Below are positions 1-11,037 of a stretch of 64,000 bases of DNA, piece by piece. Position numbers and translations under genes: made by a program. The stretch spans positions 186,001-250,000 of the forward strand of contig NOWV01000056.1 in the NCBI GenBank assembly GCA_003344405.1, written 5' to 3'. The notes under the pieces were generated by a model. That model saw only the letters and a program-made list of their open reading frames with translations. It searched no databases and was not told where the DNA came from. Position 1 is the stretch's first letter, and the number at the start of each line of letters is the position of its first letter. The stretch comes from Trichoplax sp. H2. Its lineage: Eukaryota; Placozoa; Uniplacotomia; Trichoplacea.

Positions 1-156
1 TGTGAAAGAATAATTTTTACCACGATTTATGGTTCTATAAACAAGAATGGTGTTACTTATGAGATTCCCTTCCATTTCCCAGCTTATATCTCAATCGATA
101 TTGAATTGTACGATTTCTGCAGAAGGCCAGTATGGTTCTTTGGCAATTGGGTATAA
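1..156 (+). CDS. possible 3'-terminal exon of an unidentified gene (partial)
   Basis: The frame starting at base 1 is open for 51 codons and ends at TAA (154-156). The peptide is rich in aromatic and beta-branched residues and ends in RRPVWFFGNWV; I do not recognise it. An AATAAA at 472-477 lies about 316 nt downstream and would fit as its polyadenylation signal. The gene would begin outside the window. No splice acceptor can be placed, and 51 open codons can occur by chance, so this is tentative. Confidence 0.35.
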   Translation, partial: CERIIFTTIYGSINKNGVTYEIPFHFPAYISIDIELYDFCRRPVWFFGNWV

Positions 157-968
157 CAAGTTTCCATTTTGTAGACTCTACTAAATTGTCCCGTGTACAA
201 ATGTGATTAAATCCTATTGAAAACGTAATTTCAAACTAATTTACGCGTAAGTTAGAGGTGTATTAATCCTGCAAGACACAAGGCTTTAGGGCTAAGGCAG
301 GGGTATGGCCTTCAATCATGGCAACCTTGAAAACTGGTAACAAGCATTATCCTAGTCTTGATTGATTTTATTATTGCAAGGGGAATGGAGTATTCTTCCC
401 TCCATTTAATACTCATTGAATGGATACTAATCATTTTACTTAAGCCTTACACAGGCGAACTTGCAGTCTAAAATAAAGTCTTTCGTTTGTATATTCAAAG
501 CTGTAATTATAATCCATTGTAATTTGCAATGGGAATATTAGAATAGAGTAAAGAATGATATGAATATGCAATTGCGTAAGTTCTGATGGCAGAAAAACAG
601 GTCGATTCCTGAACACAGTACGTCTAAGTCTATCGGCGTCGATTTAGATCTTTAAAATGTTTTATACTATCAAATTGCTATCATATTGGAGGATTTATTA
701 CATTTTTAATGACTTGATTAGAATACGGTATATCTCCATATTCCGATAATAGGAATATTAGAATATATCGTATTATTATTATCGTAAGGATTCCGTCGAG
801 AAATTGCTGTAACAAATGATTCTAGAACCATCCTTCTTGCATGATTCTGATGGAGACGCTACTAAACATTTTATTATATTTATAACAGCTTAGAATCCAT
901 ATCAATATCTCAATAGCATATCGTAATACATGGTATTTCGGTTCAAAATTACTATAAGATGTATTTTT

Positions 969-2180
969 GGAGTAGTCCTCGGACTACTCCAAGAAAAGCC
1001 TATGTAGCATCGATTTTCATAGGCCGCTAGGTATTTTTCTAGTGGTTTATTTCTTTTTTGAGTAGTCTATGGGCTCGCATAGACTACTCAAAGAAAATCC
1101 GAGTAGTAGTCGTAATTCTGATGTCTATAAGGCAAATTCTTCTAGTCGTCTATATATCTTTGGAGTAGTCCAAGGACTACTCCAAAGAAAACCCATGTAG
1201 TAATGGAGATTTTCATTGGCCCTAGGTATTTTGTAGAGGTCTATCTATTTTTCCAGTAGTCCATGGGCTCTCACAGACTACTCAAAGAAAATCCAAGTAG
1301 TAGCGGTGATTTTGATGGGCCACTAGGTATTTTTGGAGTAGTCCAAGGACTGTTCAAAAGAAAACCCATGTAGTAGTGAAGATTTTCATAGGCCACTAGG
1401 TATTTTCAAGTGGTTTGTGTATTTTTAGTATTGAGTAGTCTACGGGCTCACATAGACTACTCGAAGAAAATTCGAGTAGTAGTGGAAATTTTGATGGCCA
1501 TAATGCAAATTCTTCTAGTCGTCCTTGGACTACTGCAAAGAAAATCCATGTAGTAGTGAAGATTTTCATAGGCCACTAGGTATTTTCTAGTGCATAATGT
1601 ATTTTTGAGTAGTCTATGGGCTCGCTTAGACTACTCAAAGAAAGTCCAAGTAGTAGTGGAAACTTTGATGGCCATAATGCAAATTCTTCTAGTGGTCCTT
1701 GGACTACTAGTAGTGAAGATTTTCATAGGCCATTAGGTATTTTCAAGTGGTTTGTGTATTTTTGGAGTAGTCTACGGGCTCGCTTAGACTACTCGAAGAA
1801 AATCCGAGTAGTAGTGGTAATTTTGATGGCCATAATGCAAATTCTTCTAGTCGTCCTTGGACTACTGCAAAGAAAACCCATGTAGTAGTGAAGATTTTCA
1901 TAGGCCATTAGGCATTTTCTAGTGCATAATGCATTTTTGAGTAGTCTATGGGCTCGCATAGACTACTCAAAGAAAGTCCAAGTAGTAGTGGTAATTTTGA
2001 TGGCCATAATGCAAATTCTTCTAGTCGTCCTTGGACTACTGCAAAGAAAATCCATGTAGTAGTGAAGATTTTCATAGGCCACTAGGTATTTTCTAGTGCA
2101 TAATGTATTTTTGAGTAGTCTATGGGCTCGCATAGACTACTCAAAGAAAGTCCAAGTAGTAGTGGAAACTTTGATGGCCA
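969..2180. repeat. hairpin-rich tandem array, left part
   Basis: Degenerate tandem array with a period of about 158-193 bp. Each unit carries a nearly perfect inverted repeat with 12-bp arms (GAGTAGTCTATG / CATAGACTACTC) around a 6-nt GGCTCG loop, for example at 1060-1089, 1939-1968 and 2113-2142. Many units also carry a second palindrome, GGAGTAGTCC-AA-GGACTACTCC. Between them recur GTAGTAGTG, a stretch containing TTTTCATAGGCCACTAGG, and GATGGCCATAATGC. Short open frames here are by-products of the repeat. The array resumes after the retrotransposon at 3144. Confidence 0.9.
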
Positions 2181-2338
2181 TTATTGTGTATGAACTAACT
2201 AGAGTTGATACTCCAACCGTATGTAAAGTTCAGATCACTCGGACTAGTTTTCGAATACTGACAAATCCAAGTACTTACTACCACTCATTGCGTTTATTGA
2301 TAATTACAACGGCTTTTATACGTGCGCCGTCAACACTT
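2181..2338 (-). repeat. 3' LTR fragment of the retrotransposon
   Basis: This 158-bp fragment corresponds to the downstream part of the LTR and is broken at 2338/2339, where the gag-like reading frame abuts it. The junction carries a short inverted sequence (GTCAACACTTGCTGTTGAC), which may have helped the deletion. Confidence 0.85.
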
Positions 2339-2681
2339 GCTGTTGACACCGGAGCAGTGTCATTAGCGCATTAGTACGAGTTTTCGTTTTTCGAAACCTT
2401 TTAATGAGTAGCTGCACCATTGCATCGTAAGATTGGGACCTGAAATTGCCATCACGTACTTCGTTTTTCAACATCGTATAGACATGATCTGGTAAAGCGC
2501 ATAAAAGATGGTATCTTTTTTCCGCATCTTCTGTAATATTAGAATAGCCGAATTGATCGTCCAATCGATCTAAAAACATATCAATTGATGATTCGCCATT
2601 CCACTTGAGCATTTTGATTGAAGGTTTTGTAAACATCAATCTTGAATTTTGTACTTCAATATCAGCTTCAGCATTTGCCAT
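2316..2681 (-). pseudogene. truncated gag-like reading frame of the retrotransposon
   Basis: From ATG at 2681 the minus strand encodes about 120 residues. They resemble the N-terminal part of Gag of Metaviridae-type LTR retrotransposons: a WNGE motif, then a DRLDDQFG helix and an EKRYHLLCALPD segment like the conserved helices of retrotransposon Gag. The frame runs into the truncated LTR and stops at 2316, so the last ten or so residues are not Gag. No zinc knuckle or pol domains remain. The assignment rests on overall character, not a close family match. Confidence 0.6.
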
Positions 2682-2753
2682 TGTAATCTTCTCAATCACT
2701 AAAACTAATATTTTGAAAAAAATGTAATTTAATGTACCACTAATCAGAGTTAT

Positions 2754-2769
2754 CCTGTTCACGACGCCA
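2754..2769 (-). other. primer-binding-site-like sequence
   Basis: On the minus strand the sequence TGGCGTCGTGAACAGG starts 3 nt inside the 5' LTR. TGG followed by a GC-rich stretch at this position is the usual form of a site complementary to the 3' end of a tRNA primer. Confidence 0.6.
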
Positions 2770-2772
2770 AAA

Positions 2773-3143
2773 TTATTGTGTATGAACTAACTAGAGTTGA
2801 TACTCCAACCGTATGTAAAGTTCGGATCACTCGGACTAGTTTTCGAATACTGACAAATCCAAGTACTTACTACCACTCATTGCGTTTATTGATAATTACA
2901 ACGGCTTTTATACGTGCGCCGTCAACACTTACAGTGTAACGTTGTACAATACATAGTTTATGATATCCATATCTAGAATTAGGCAGACTTGTAAATTGTA
3001 AATTAGTCACGATAATTGATTCTATAATTATACAGCGTAAGTTAACTATCAATATGGACTGTAGATAATAACGCAGTTATCATCCATCCATCTTAAGCGT
3101 AGCATTACAAAATACATATATAGAAATACTGTAAGACATATCA
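2773..3143 (-). repeat. 5' LTR of the retrotransposon (complete, 371 bp)
   Basis: In the element's orientation this is the upstream LTR. Positions 2773-2930 repeat 2181-2338, and the remaining 213 bp have no second copy because the other LTR is truncated. It begins TGATATGTC (minus strand) directly next to the GCCA target duplication. Confidence 0.85.
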
Positions 3144-3513
3144 GCCATAATGCAAATTCTTCTAGTGGTCCTTGGAGGCTTGGACTACTAGTAGTGAAGA
3201 TTTTCATAGGCCATTAGGTATTTTCAAGTGGTTTGTGTATTTTTGGAGTAGTCTATGGGCTCGCATAGACTACTCAAAGAAAGTCCAAGTAGTAGTGGTA
3301 ATTTTGATGGCCGTAAGGCAAATTCTTCTAGTCGTCCTTGGACTACTGCAAAGAAAACCCATGTAGTAGTGAAGATTTTCATAGGCCACTAGGTATTTTC
3401 TAGTGCATAATGTATTTTTGAGTAGTCTACGGGCTCGCTTAGACTACTCAAAGAAAATCCAAGTAGTAGTGGAAATTTTGATGGCCATAATGCAAATTCT
3501 TCTAGTCGTCGTT
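3144..3513. repeat. hairpin-rich tandem array, right part
   Basis: Continuation of the array after the retrotransposon, with the 12-bp-arm hairpin at 3246-3275 and a variant near 3420. It fades out near 3513, about 260 bp before the first aminopeptidase ATG. Confidence 0.85.
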
Positions 3514-3773
3514 GTATTTTTCTACTCCATGGTAAGCCCTCGGCTATCATCAGCAACATAGCAGTTAGCGGTATCGCGTGCATATTAAATGACTACGATG
3601 GAGGCCTTGATTCCGCTCTAACGAGTGCCATGGTGCGATACCCTAGACACTATACTGTAGTGTAGTGCGAGGATATCGTTCTCTACACAAGCAATCCGCA
3701 GGTTGGTGCTGTCTTGCTTCAATTTCCACCGAATTGGCGCTAGTCTTCTTCTTCTTCCTCCAGCAAAGCCAAC

Positions 3774-6700
3774 ATGAGTGCAAAGTAAGTTGAGAAATGA
3801 TGTCAGTACTAGGCAGACATAACTTGCCTCTTATTAGAGTATTTAAAACGCGATTGTAATCGATGATGGTATAGCATGGAGAAGTGTTATGAAATGAGAT
3901 TGTCCTTCGTTATGTTCATAACTTTCTACATTACCGTCGAGAAGCTCACTACAACTTGAACTTATTCCGCTTGACTATCGTAGCTCAGTCACTAAGGCAT
4001 AAAAGTTGTAGTATGTAAGTCCATTTATTGGACTTGTCTACAGATTTCGAATAAATCTTCCTTGTGACAATGTAGAAGAATTTACAAAACGTAACAATCC
4101 ATGACTAGCTTGATGAAGTGTGAAAATCATGCTCCATCGTCGATGTCAACAACGCTTACTTGGTTGATTGTATTTTTTCTTGACAGCGACGCCTACCTTC
4201 CTTGCCAAGTTACGGCAGTCTCTGATCCATTCGATGCAAATTACTCCTGTATTGTACTGGTTGCTACCTCCATTGATGCTGTAGATGATAGCTGGACTCA
4301 AATCAAAGGTGCTCTTCAATCCCGTTCGAAGGTAAACCGTTCTACAATCTCATTATCAATATTCGAGCGTCAATTGGAATTGTAATGGATGCTTTTCATT
4401 TTTCAATCCGTAAAATAGCTAGGAATAAAAAGTACAGTAGTCACCTTTATATGTATAATACATCTGTTGCATGTTTTCACATTAGCATCGACAAATGGAT
4501 GTAGAATTGCCAGTCTGCCATCGTAGTCAAGAGTAGCACGAAGGATTCAAACAACTGCTAGTATCAGCTCAAAGTAGAGAGATAGACATATACAACATAA
4601 AAAGGGATCGTTGTGCATTACACGGAATAACTTGATACTTGTATTGGCGTAAAGCAGTAAAGTAGAATGATGCAATCTTTGAAATTGTAAATAGCGATTA
4701 CATCAAGGCCATACTAATTACAGTACATTCGAAAAAGGGAAAGGCTTGATAATGCAGTGCCACTACACTGCAGAAAAATCATTGCCTTCTTGCAATAAAA
4801 TGCAACAGCAGACTATCAATCTTGCTATCACACAACAATAACAAAGTTTAATCGTCAAGTTGAGCAACTTTCTACTGCTTTCATTTTATCTTATAGATCG
4901 ATGCCTCCTTCAATTCTGGCACTCACATTCTAGAAGTCACCAACAGAGCCTTGGTAAATAGGACATAACTATAAATTAACCTCGTTGAGACGATTGTAAC
5001 AACAAGTTATCGCTCACGAGATTTGTCAAATCGTATCCTTAATTCATTAATGAATAATGATGCATTACTTGCATTAGAAGACGCATAGATCAAATCTCCT
5101 ATGCAATCCTGTACATAATTAACGAATGACTGATGTTATTTTAGTTTACTCTAACTTGTTGAATCTAAAGTGTAAAGCTGTTCATTCTATCACAGTTTAA
5201 GCTAGCTTTCATTCGATAGACGTATACCTTCATGCAGTTAGTGTAGTAACACAATTACCAATAGCACTTGCGGCAACGGTCAATGAGTCCTTATAAAGAA
5301 GCAATAATGCTGTCCTCTTTACTTTTCAATCATTTTACAGTGTATAGAATGAATTGGTTACTTCATAAAATGGTAAACTTACGATTTTGAATATTAATAG
5401 ATTTATGCTCCCACTGGACCTCTTAACCGCGATTATGACGATGTCAGGCGTATTACCGATGCTGCAAAAGCAGGCATAAATAGGTCAATTTTACGCCTGA
5501 ATGATATGGAAGTATAATAATTCATAGAGCAGTCGTTCATTGATGTTCCCATCTTTTATTAGAGCGTCTAAAGCTGAAAGCAAACGCCCTCTACTCATAT
5601 TACCTAGCGAAACACCATTCCCTCATTCCTTTGAATCGGGCGTGTTGGGCGCTTTGAGTGCTGCTTATGTTGTACGTTAATACACATAATAACTTTATTC
5701 AAACGTGAGTAAACTTAATCATTGCAAAAGTTGATCAAGGATATATCATGTCCTATTTCAGCCACTGGAATTGAGAGAAGCAAGACAAACGCGTTATATA
5801 GAAGAGCTAGGTGTTTTTGTCAGAAATGAGGTAAGTAATAGTACTGTAGAACATGTGCCTTGTGTTTAGTATCACCATGATATCATGACCTTAAGCAATC
5901 TGAACATAATCATTGTTACAACACTAATGGGGATCAATATGCTATATACCGTACATAGAATGAAAAATCACTAATTCCATTCCTATCGGCAATCGAGAGT
6001 GGCAGGTACTGTCTCCAATATCTTATAAACGATTACAAATGTACCCAACAACTATTGCGATATTGCATACTAACAATTATCATCTCAATATTAATCACAG
6101 ATTAGTCTGTCGCGATATCGGTGGATCAGATCCCGAGCGTATGGCTCCACCGAATGCCGCCAATTATGTTCAAGATGTTTTCAAGGATACACCTGTTAAG
6201 GTTATTACAGATCGATAGCTTTGACAATACCTTAGTTGACCAAATTGTATTCTGTTGATTGTGAATTAAATTGGCCATATTGGACTTAGTATACAACTTT
6301 AAGTAATTCACTAATAAAATCGAAATCATTATGATAACATTGCAATTCAGGTCCAAGTAATCTCGGATGTAGAAACGATTGGAAAGGAATATCCGCTCTT
6401 TGCAGCGGTCAATCGATGTAGCGAAAGTAAACACCTTGTTGCCTTATCAATTATTAGCTCATGATATCAAGAGTAGTTAGTCCGAAATTCCTATTCTCAA
6501 AAATGGAACCAATTTTTGTATTTCTTACGCTTTAGCTGTACCTCGTCATAACGGTCGCATTGTGTATCTTGAATACAATGGCGAGGGCACTCCTGATGAG
6601 ACTCTCCTCCTTGTTGGCAAGGTAGCTCTATAATTTATTGCTCTTTAAAAATTATAATAATGCAATATATTTAAAGACTACATTTCTTGCCGTATGCAAA

Positions 6701-9039
6701 CAATACGGCTGACTAATAGTAGTTGTCCGCCAGGTTCTTAATAGAAATGATTATCGTTAATATGGATAGGGAGTAACAATGGACACTGGAGGTGCAGACT
6801 TGAAAGTTGGTGGTGCTATGCGAGGAATGAACAGGTTGCTTATTAAAATAAATGCTCTTCAGTCCTCACCCACGTAGAATTACATTATAATTTTTTGTTA
6901 TCGTCATTGATAAGGGATAAATGCGGAGCTGCAACAGTTGCTGGCTTCTTTCAGGTATGCACACTGATTCCGTAAAAGTTGATAATTTCTATTCAACTTT
7001 ATATTGTACCTTACTTTTAGCTCGAAGTTGATCTTGCGGCACTTTTACAACTTTAATTATCGTTTATATTGGCTATTGAAGCTAAATCATAGTCGAAGAT
7101 ATTGCAACTACGCTGCGCTATCTGTTATTTTATTCTTATCCATATTTGACATTGTTATTATATGACTCTAGATTTTGGCTCGCTTCCGCCCAAAGAACAT
7201 TAGAGTCCTAGGAGGTTTAGCTCTTGTACGAAATAGCATTGGAACAGGTTAATATACAACTGTAACAATTTAATCTCGAAATAATGAGTTTACCATGTAA
7301 CATAGGACTTGTCATGACTGCATCCTACTTCTACAATTTCAGCCAATGAATTAATATCTGTAGTTGATATTTATTTCAATCTGTACTTGATTTAAATTGA
7401 ATAAAATGTAGACTGCTATGTGTGCGATGAGATTATAACTTCAAGAGCAGGAGTTCGCGTTCGTGTCGTCAATACTGATGCAGAAGGCAGGATGGCAATG
7501 TGCGACGTCTTATGTCGTATGAAAGAATTGGTGAGTCGTTGCTTTTTAGCTGATTTACTGATTTAATAATAATAACTATTGTCATCATAATTAGCACAAT
7601 TGGTGATCAAAATTTAGTAACGCGGTAACTCTTTTTTCAAAATGAACTTACAATTATATAGGCACAAAATGAAGTGAACCCTCACATTATGACCATTGCA
7701 ACTTTAACAGGTCACGCAGTGATCGCCGTTGGAACCAGTTACTCTGTAAATTTCGCCCTTTTCAATTGTTTTTATTTGTAGAAATTATAACTTGATAGCA
7801 CCTGAATATTCAATTTTCTTATAGTGTGTCTTAGATAACGGCCCAGCGAAGAAAGTTCAAACTGCATGTAAATTACAGTGTGGTAAGTTTACAAACCCAA
7901 AATGCATACTTAAATTTCTGAGTTCATCAGATGGCACTGTAGCACTTATTAAACTATCATTATGGGCAAATTTAATGTTATGCTGCAGCGTAGTGCTTAA
8001 GTCACTGTGCGCATTAGTATTCATTTAATGTTGTAGGAAATATAGAAAGTACGCAAATTTTGTAATTTCTAACTTTGCTCGTACGTAAAACCGATATTGA
8101 TAATTCTACACATGACACTTTATTTGTATAATATACGTTAGCCGGAGATGAAGTTGGCGATCCATTGGAAATATCAACTCTGAGACGAGAGGTTAGACTT
8201 TTTGCACTTAGTAATTATCACGATGAGATTTGTACTACTCGTATCCTTCAGTGGTATCCATAGCATTATAAATTCGAAAGGTGATCATTTCTCTTATTAA
8301 TGCATCATAATAGGATTACGACTTTGTTGGACCAGAATCAGTATATGAAGATGTAAGACAATGTAACGATTTGCCATCTTCTAGAACTCCGCGTGGACAT
8401 CAATTTCCAGCAGCCTTTATGATTCGTGCTTCTGGACTTGACAAGGTAATTTGATTAATCATCATTTCTAATTACACTTGCAAGAGAGACTGCAATATCA
8501 TGTCACTAAGTTCGCAGTCACATTGTTTACGGGTGTTTACAATTTTAGCTTGATCATGAATATCGAAAAATCCATAAATGAATAAAAGTTCAATAGTAAC
8601 ATCCATAGAGAAATAAATATTCGTCTCTTTAGCGTCAAAGCTTATTTTCTAGTTCTAGATAGTACCCACATGGTACCGAAGACTACTAAATATTTTTTTT
8701 GAGTGTTATGATCACTGAAGTATCATTACTGATATTGCAATTTCAAAGCCTGATTGCCATAGTACTCTTGCTATTGATGTTGTCTGATTTGCGTAATTTG
8801 ATTTACATAACATCAAAATCTCCTAAATTGCAGTGCAAAGACTAGTAAAGATATAATCGTATGTGTAAAACTCATGAAGGCCTTATAAATACTCTCTATA
8901 GTTCGGTATTGACGCAGAGAATCCTATTCGCTACACCCACTTTGATATTGCTGGATCAGCCGGTTTGTCTCCTAGAGTTATCCCTACGGCAGCCCCATTG
9001 CCTGCTCTGGCCCAGAGATATCTTCGAGACAGATCCTAG
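3774..9039 (+). CDS. M17 (leucine aminopeptidase) family protein, paralogue A, 19 exons
   Basis: Exons: 3774-3784, 4187-4331, 4897-4953, 5401-5483, 5563-5671, 5762-5830, 5959-6005, 6101-6200, 6351-6426, 6536-6621, 6770-6834, 6915-6954, 7172-7247, 7412-7530, 7662-7745, 7825-7882, 8142-8191, 8314-8445, 8902-9039. All are GT-AG and join in frame to 514 residues. The C-terminal half is the M17 metalloprotease fold. By alignment with bovine LAP the two-metal ligands are K261, D266, D284, D344 and E346, with catalytic K273 and R348; NTDAEGR and MDTGGADLK are clear. The closest type I recall is the nematode putative aminopeptidase W07G4.4, not the vertebrate LAP3 or NPEPL1 forms. It probably hydrolyses N-terminal residues or dipeptides in the cytosol; substrate unknown. 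The 11-nt first exon is chosen because paralogue B has the same one. An AATAAA lies at 9296-9301. Confidence 0.92.
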
Positions 9040-11037
9040 ATGATAGTGTTTAGAGAATCGTATTGCGATTTTTTAATATTTCAGGTTACTAAACTATATA
9101 TTATGTTAGATTTTCTAGCGAAGATGGATGTCACTATGTACTAGATTCTTGAAGATGTTTAACAAATGGTTAGGCAAATACTGCTGTTAACTATCAGAAA
9201 TCAGTAGTCGAACATCTGACTGGCAGATTTCGGATTAAAAGTAGCCGTATACGTATAACAAATTAAAATTTGTTTTGTTGTTGTAAGAATAATTCAATAA
9301 AGTGACAATTTCTTAAGTTACAACCTGAATATCAGTTATTGATGTCATGCAAGCAAATTGACCGAGATCTATTGATGATATTGTAAACAGAACGCTGTTC
9401 GAATGAACTGTAGTAGACTCGTGAATTAGTAAGTATAATCACGATACAGTAAAAGTAAAGATTTTATATCAATTTTATTTCTCGAAATCCGATCTTATTT
9501 TAGTGGTATCCTTTAGAAATAAGTCTTAGAAGAGCCTATTGCATAGTATTCACTATACGAGTATTTCCTGGTAAGCACATAAAGCGGCGCAATTCAGGTT
9601 ACATTTATCACTTATTTAACATCCTTATGACCGTTCCTTTGATCTTGTTGTAAACTAATACTACAGCACTAAAACTAAGAATACGTAGTGAATAATTCAT
9701 CACGGTAGTAAATTTCAGATAAAAAATAACTACTGTACTTCGGTCATCATTCCGGTATTATTCACTTATTTGTATTTAATATATATTATAGTGCGTATAA
9801 TGCACTCATATAAATCGACCAGTATACACTTTTAAAGTGAACTAAGGTAGTAATTCGACCAAACCGTAAAACCTTGTTGATACGTAAAAGTGGAGCCTGC
9901 CAAAAGTTGATCATTGAATATCGAATTCTATTAATTAGTTGCTTTACAATATATAGAAGATCATGATTTGAAACTAGGAAGGCATTGCGGTCAATTATCG
10001 AAATCATTACGGTAGTTATTATTATACCAGATTGCCAAACCTACAAAGAAATAAATATTCATCGTACCCCATGTTTTCTTATTCCAGTGACAAAGAAAGT
10101 AAAACATATAAACGGCAAAACGTATTTGCATGCTATGAATAAAATATGACACATGATCACTAAATGGTAAATATTGAATCTATGTAACCAGCTACACTCG
10201 TGACTACATCGTGAGCGATAATTATATCTGCAGGGTGGCAATTTGATTTTAATGTAAACGTAAATTGATACACAAGCAACAAACAAAAGAAAATAACAGA
10301 TCGAGCAGGTAAACGATTTTAGAAGCTTCTAAACCTTCAAATTGCACCATTACAAGATAAAACCATACATGAATCATGCGTTTTCTGTTCAATCTCTCAT
10401 TGACGGATGGCAGGCTGATGATAAATCAGTCAATGACCGCGTAATAGCCTGCATGCATTGCATGTGCACATTATACAGGAATAAATTGCACATCAATTTT
10501 ATCGCCTATTTAGTAGCTAGTCGACTTTAAATTCAACTGCTACCACTAATTATATAATTAAGAATGGCTTCTATTATAGTGGATAGTCCGGTCGTCTTGT
10601 CTTGTCCGATTAATTAAAATAAATATACTTTAAGTACACAACTCCATTGGCGTACCACCTAATTTGTATGCAATCCATATTATTAGCGTCATTATAATTT
10701 CATATACTACTATAAAATACACATTCAATGGTAGACAAGTAACTATATATATACAAATGAAAAGGCCTTCTAGAATCCTTTTTTGTCGCGTTGATTCTGT
10801 CAAAGGCACGCACCTCAGCAAGGTAAAATTCGCTGTAGTCTATTTTATCATCTGCACAGTTCATACTTTGGTATTTAATGATTGCGTATTCTAATGTATC
10901 TATACTAATAGAGTGATCGTGGAAAGAGGTAATTTATCTCTATAATGCTAGCTCAGTATCTAATAGCTATCTTCCCATTTAACAGAAATTTACCAGCACT
11001 CAATCCATCTGACCTGATACCATAGACGATCTCAGAA
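9040..11037. other. intergenic region between the two aminopeptidase genes
   Basis: About 2 kb holding the 3' untranslated region of paralogue A (AATAAA at 9296-9301) and presumably the promoter of paralogue B. It is AT-rich. I see no exon chain, RNA gene or repeat array. Confidence 0.6.

Larger units (their letters stand above)
2181..3143 (-). mobile_element. internally deleted LTR retrotransposon inserted in the hairpin array
   Basis: Two direct repeats bound the element: a full LTR at 2773-3143 and a partial one at 2181-2338. Their 158 shared bases appear to differ at one position. A 4-bp target duplication, GCCA, flanks it (2177-2180 and 3144-3147) and matches the uninterrupted array motif GATGGCCATAATGC. 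Read on the minus strand the LTR begins TGATATGTC and ends CACAATAA. A primer-binding-like site follows, then the start of a gag-like frame. No protease, reverse transcriptase or integrase is present: one deletion removed everything between gag and the 3' half of the other LTR. The near-identity of the LTRs suggests a recent insertion. Confidence 0.85.

Noticed and set aside
1616-2374. Plus-strand open frames of 89 and 92 codons
   Set aside because: They are translations of the hairpin array and the retrotransposon LTR, repeat the same peptide, and lack splice or family support.
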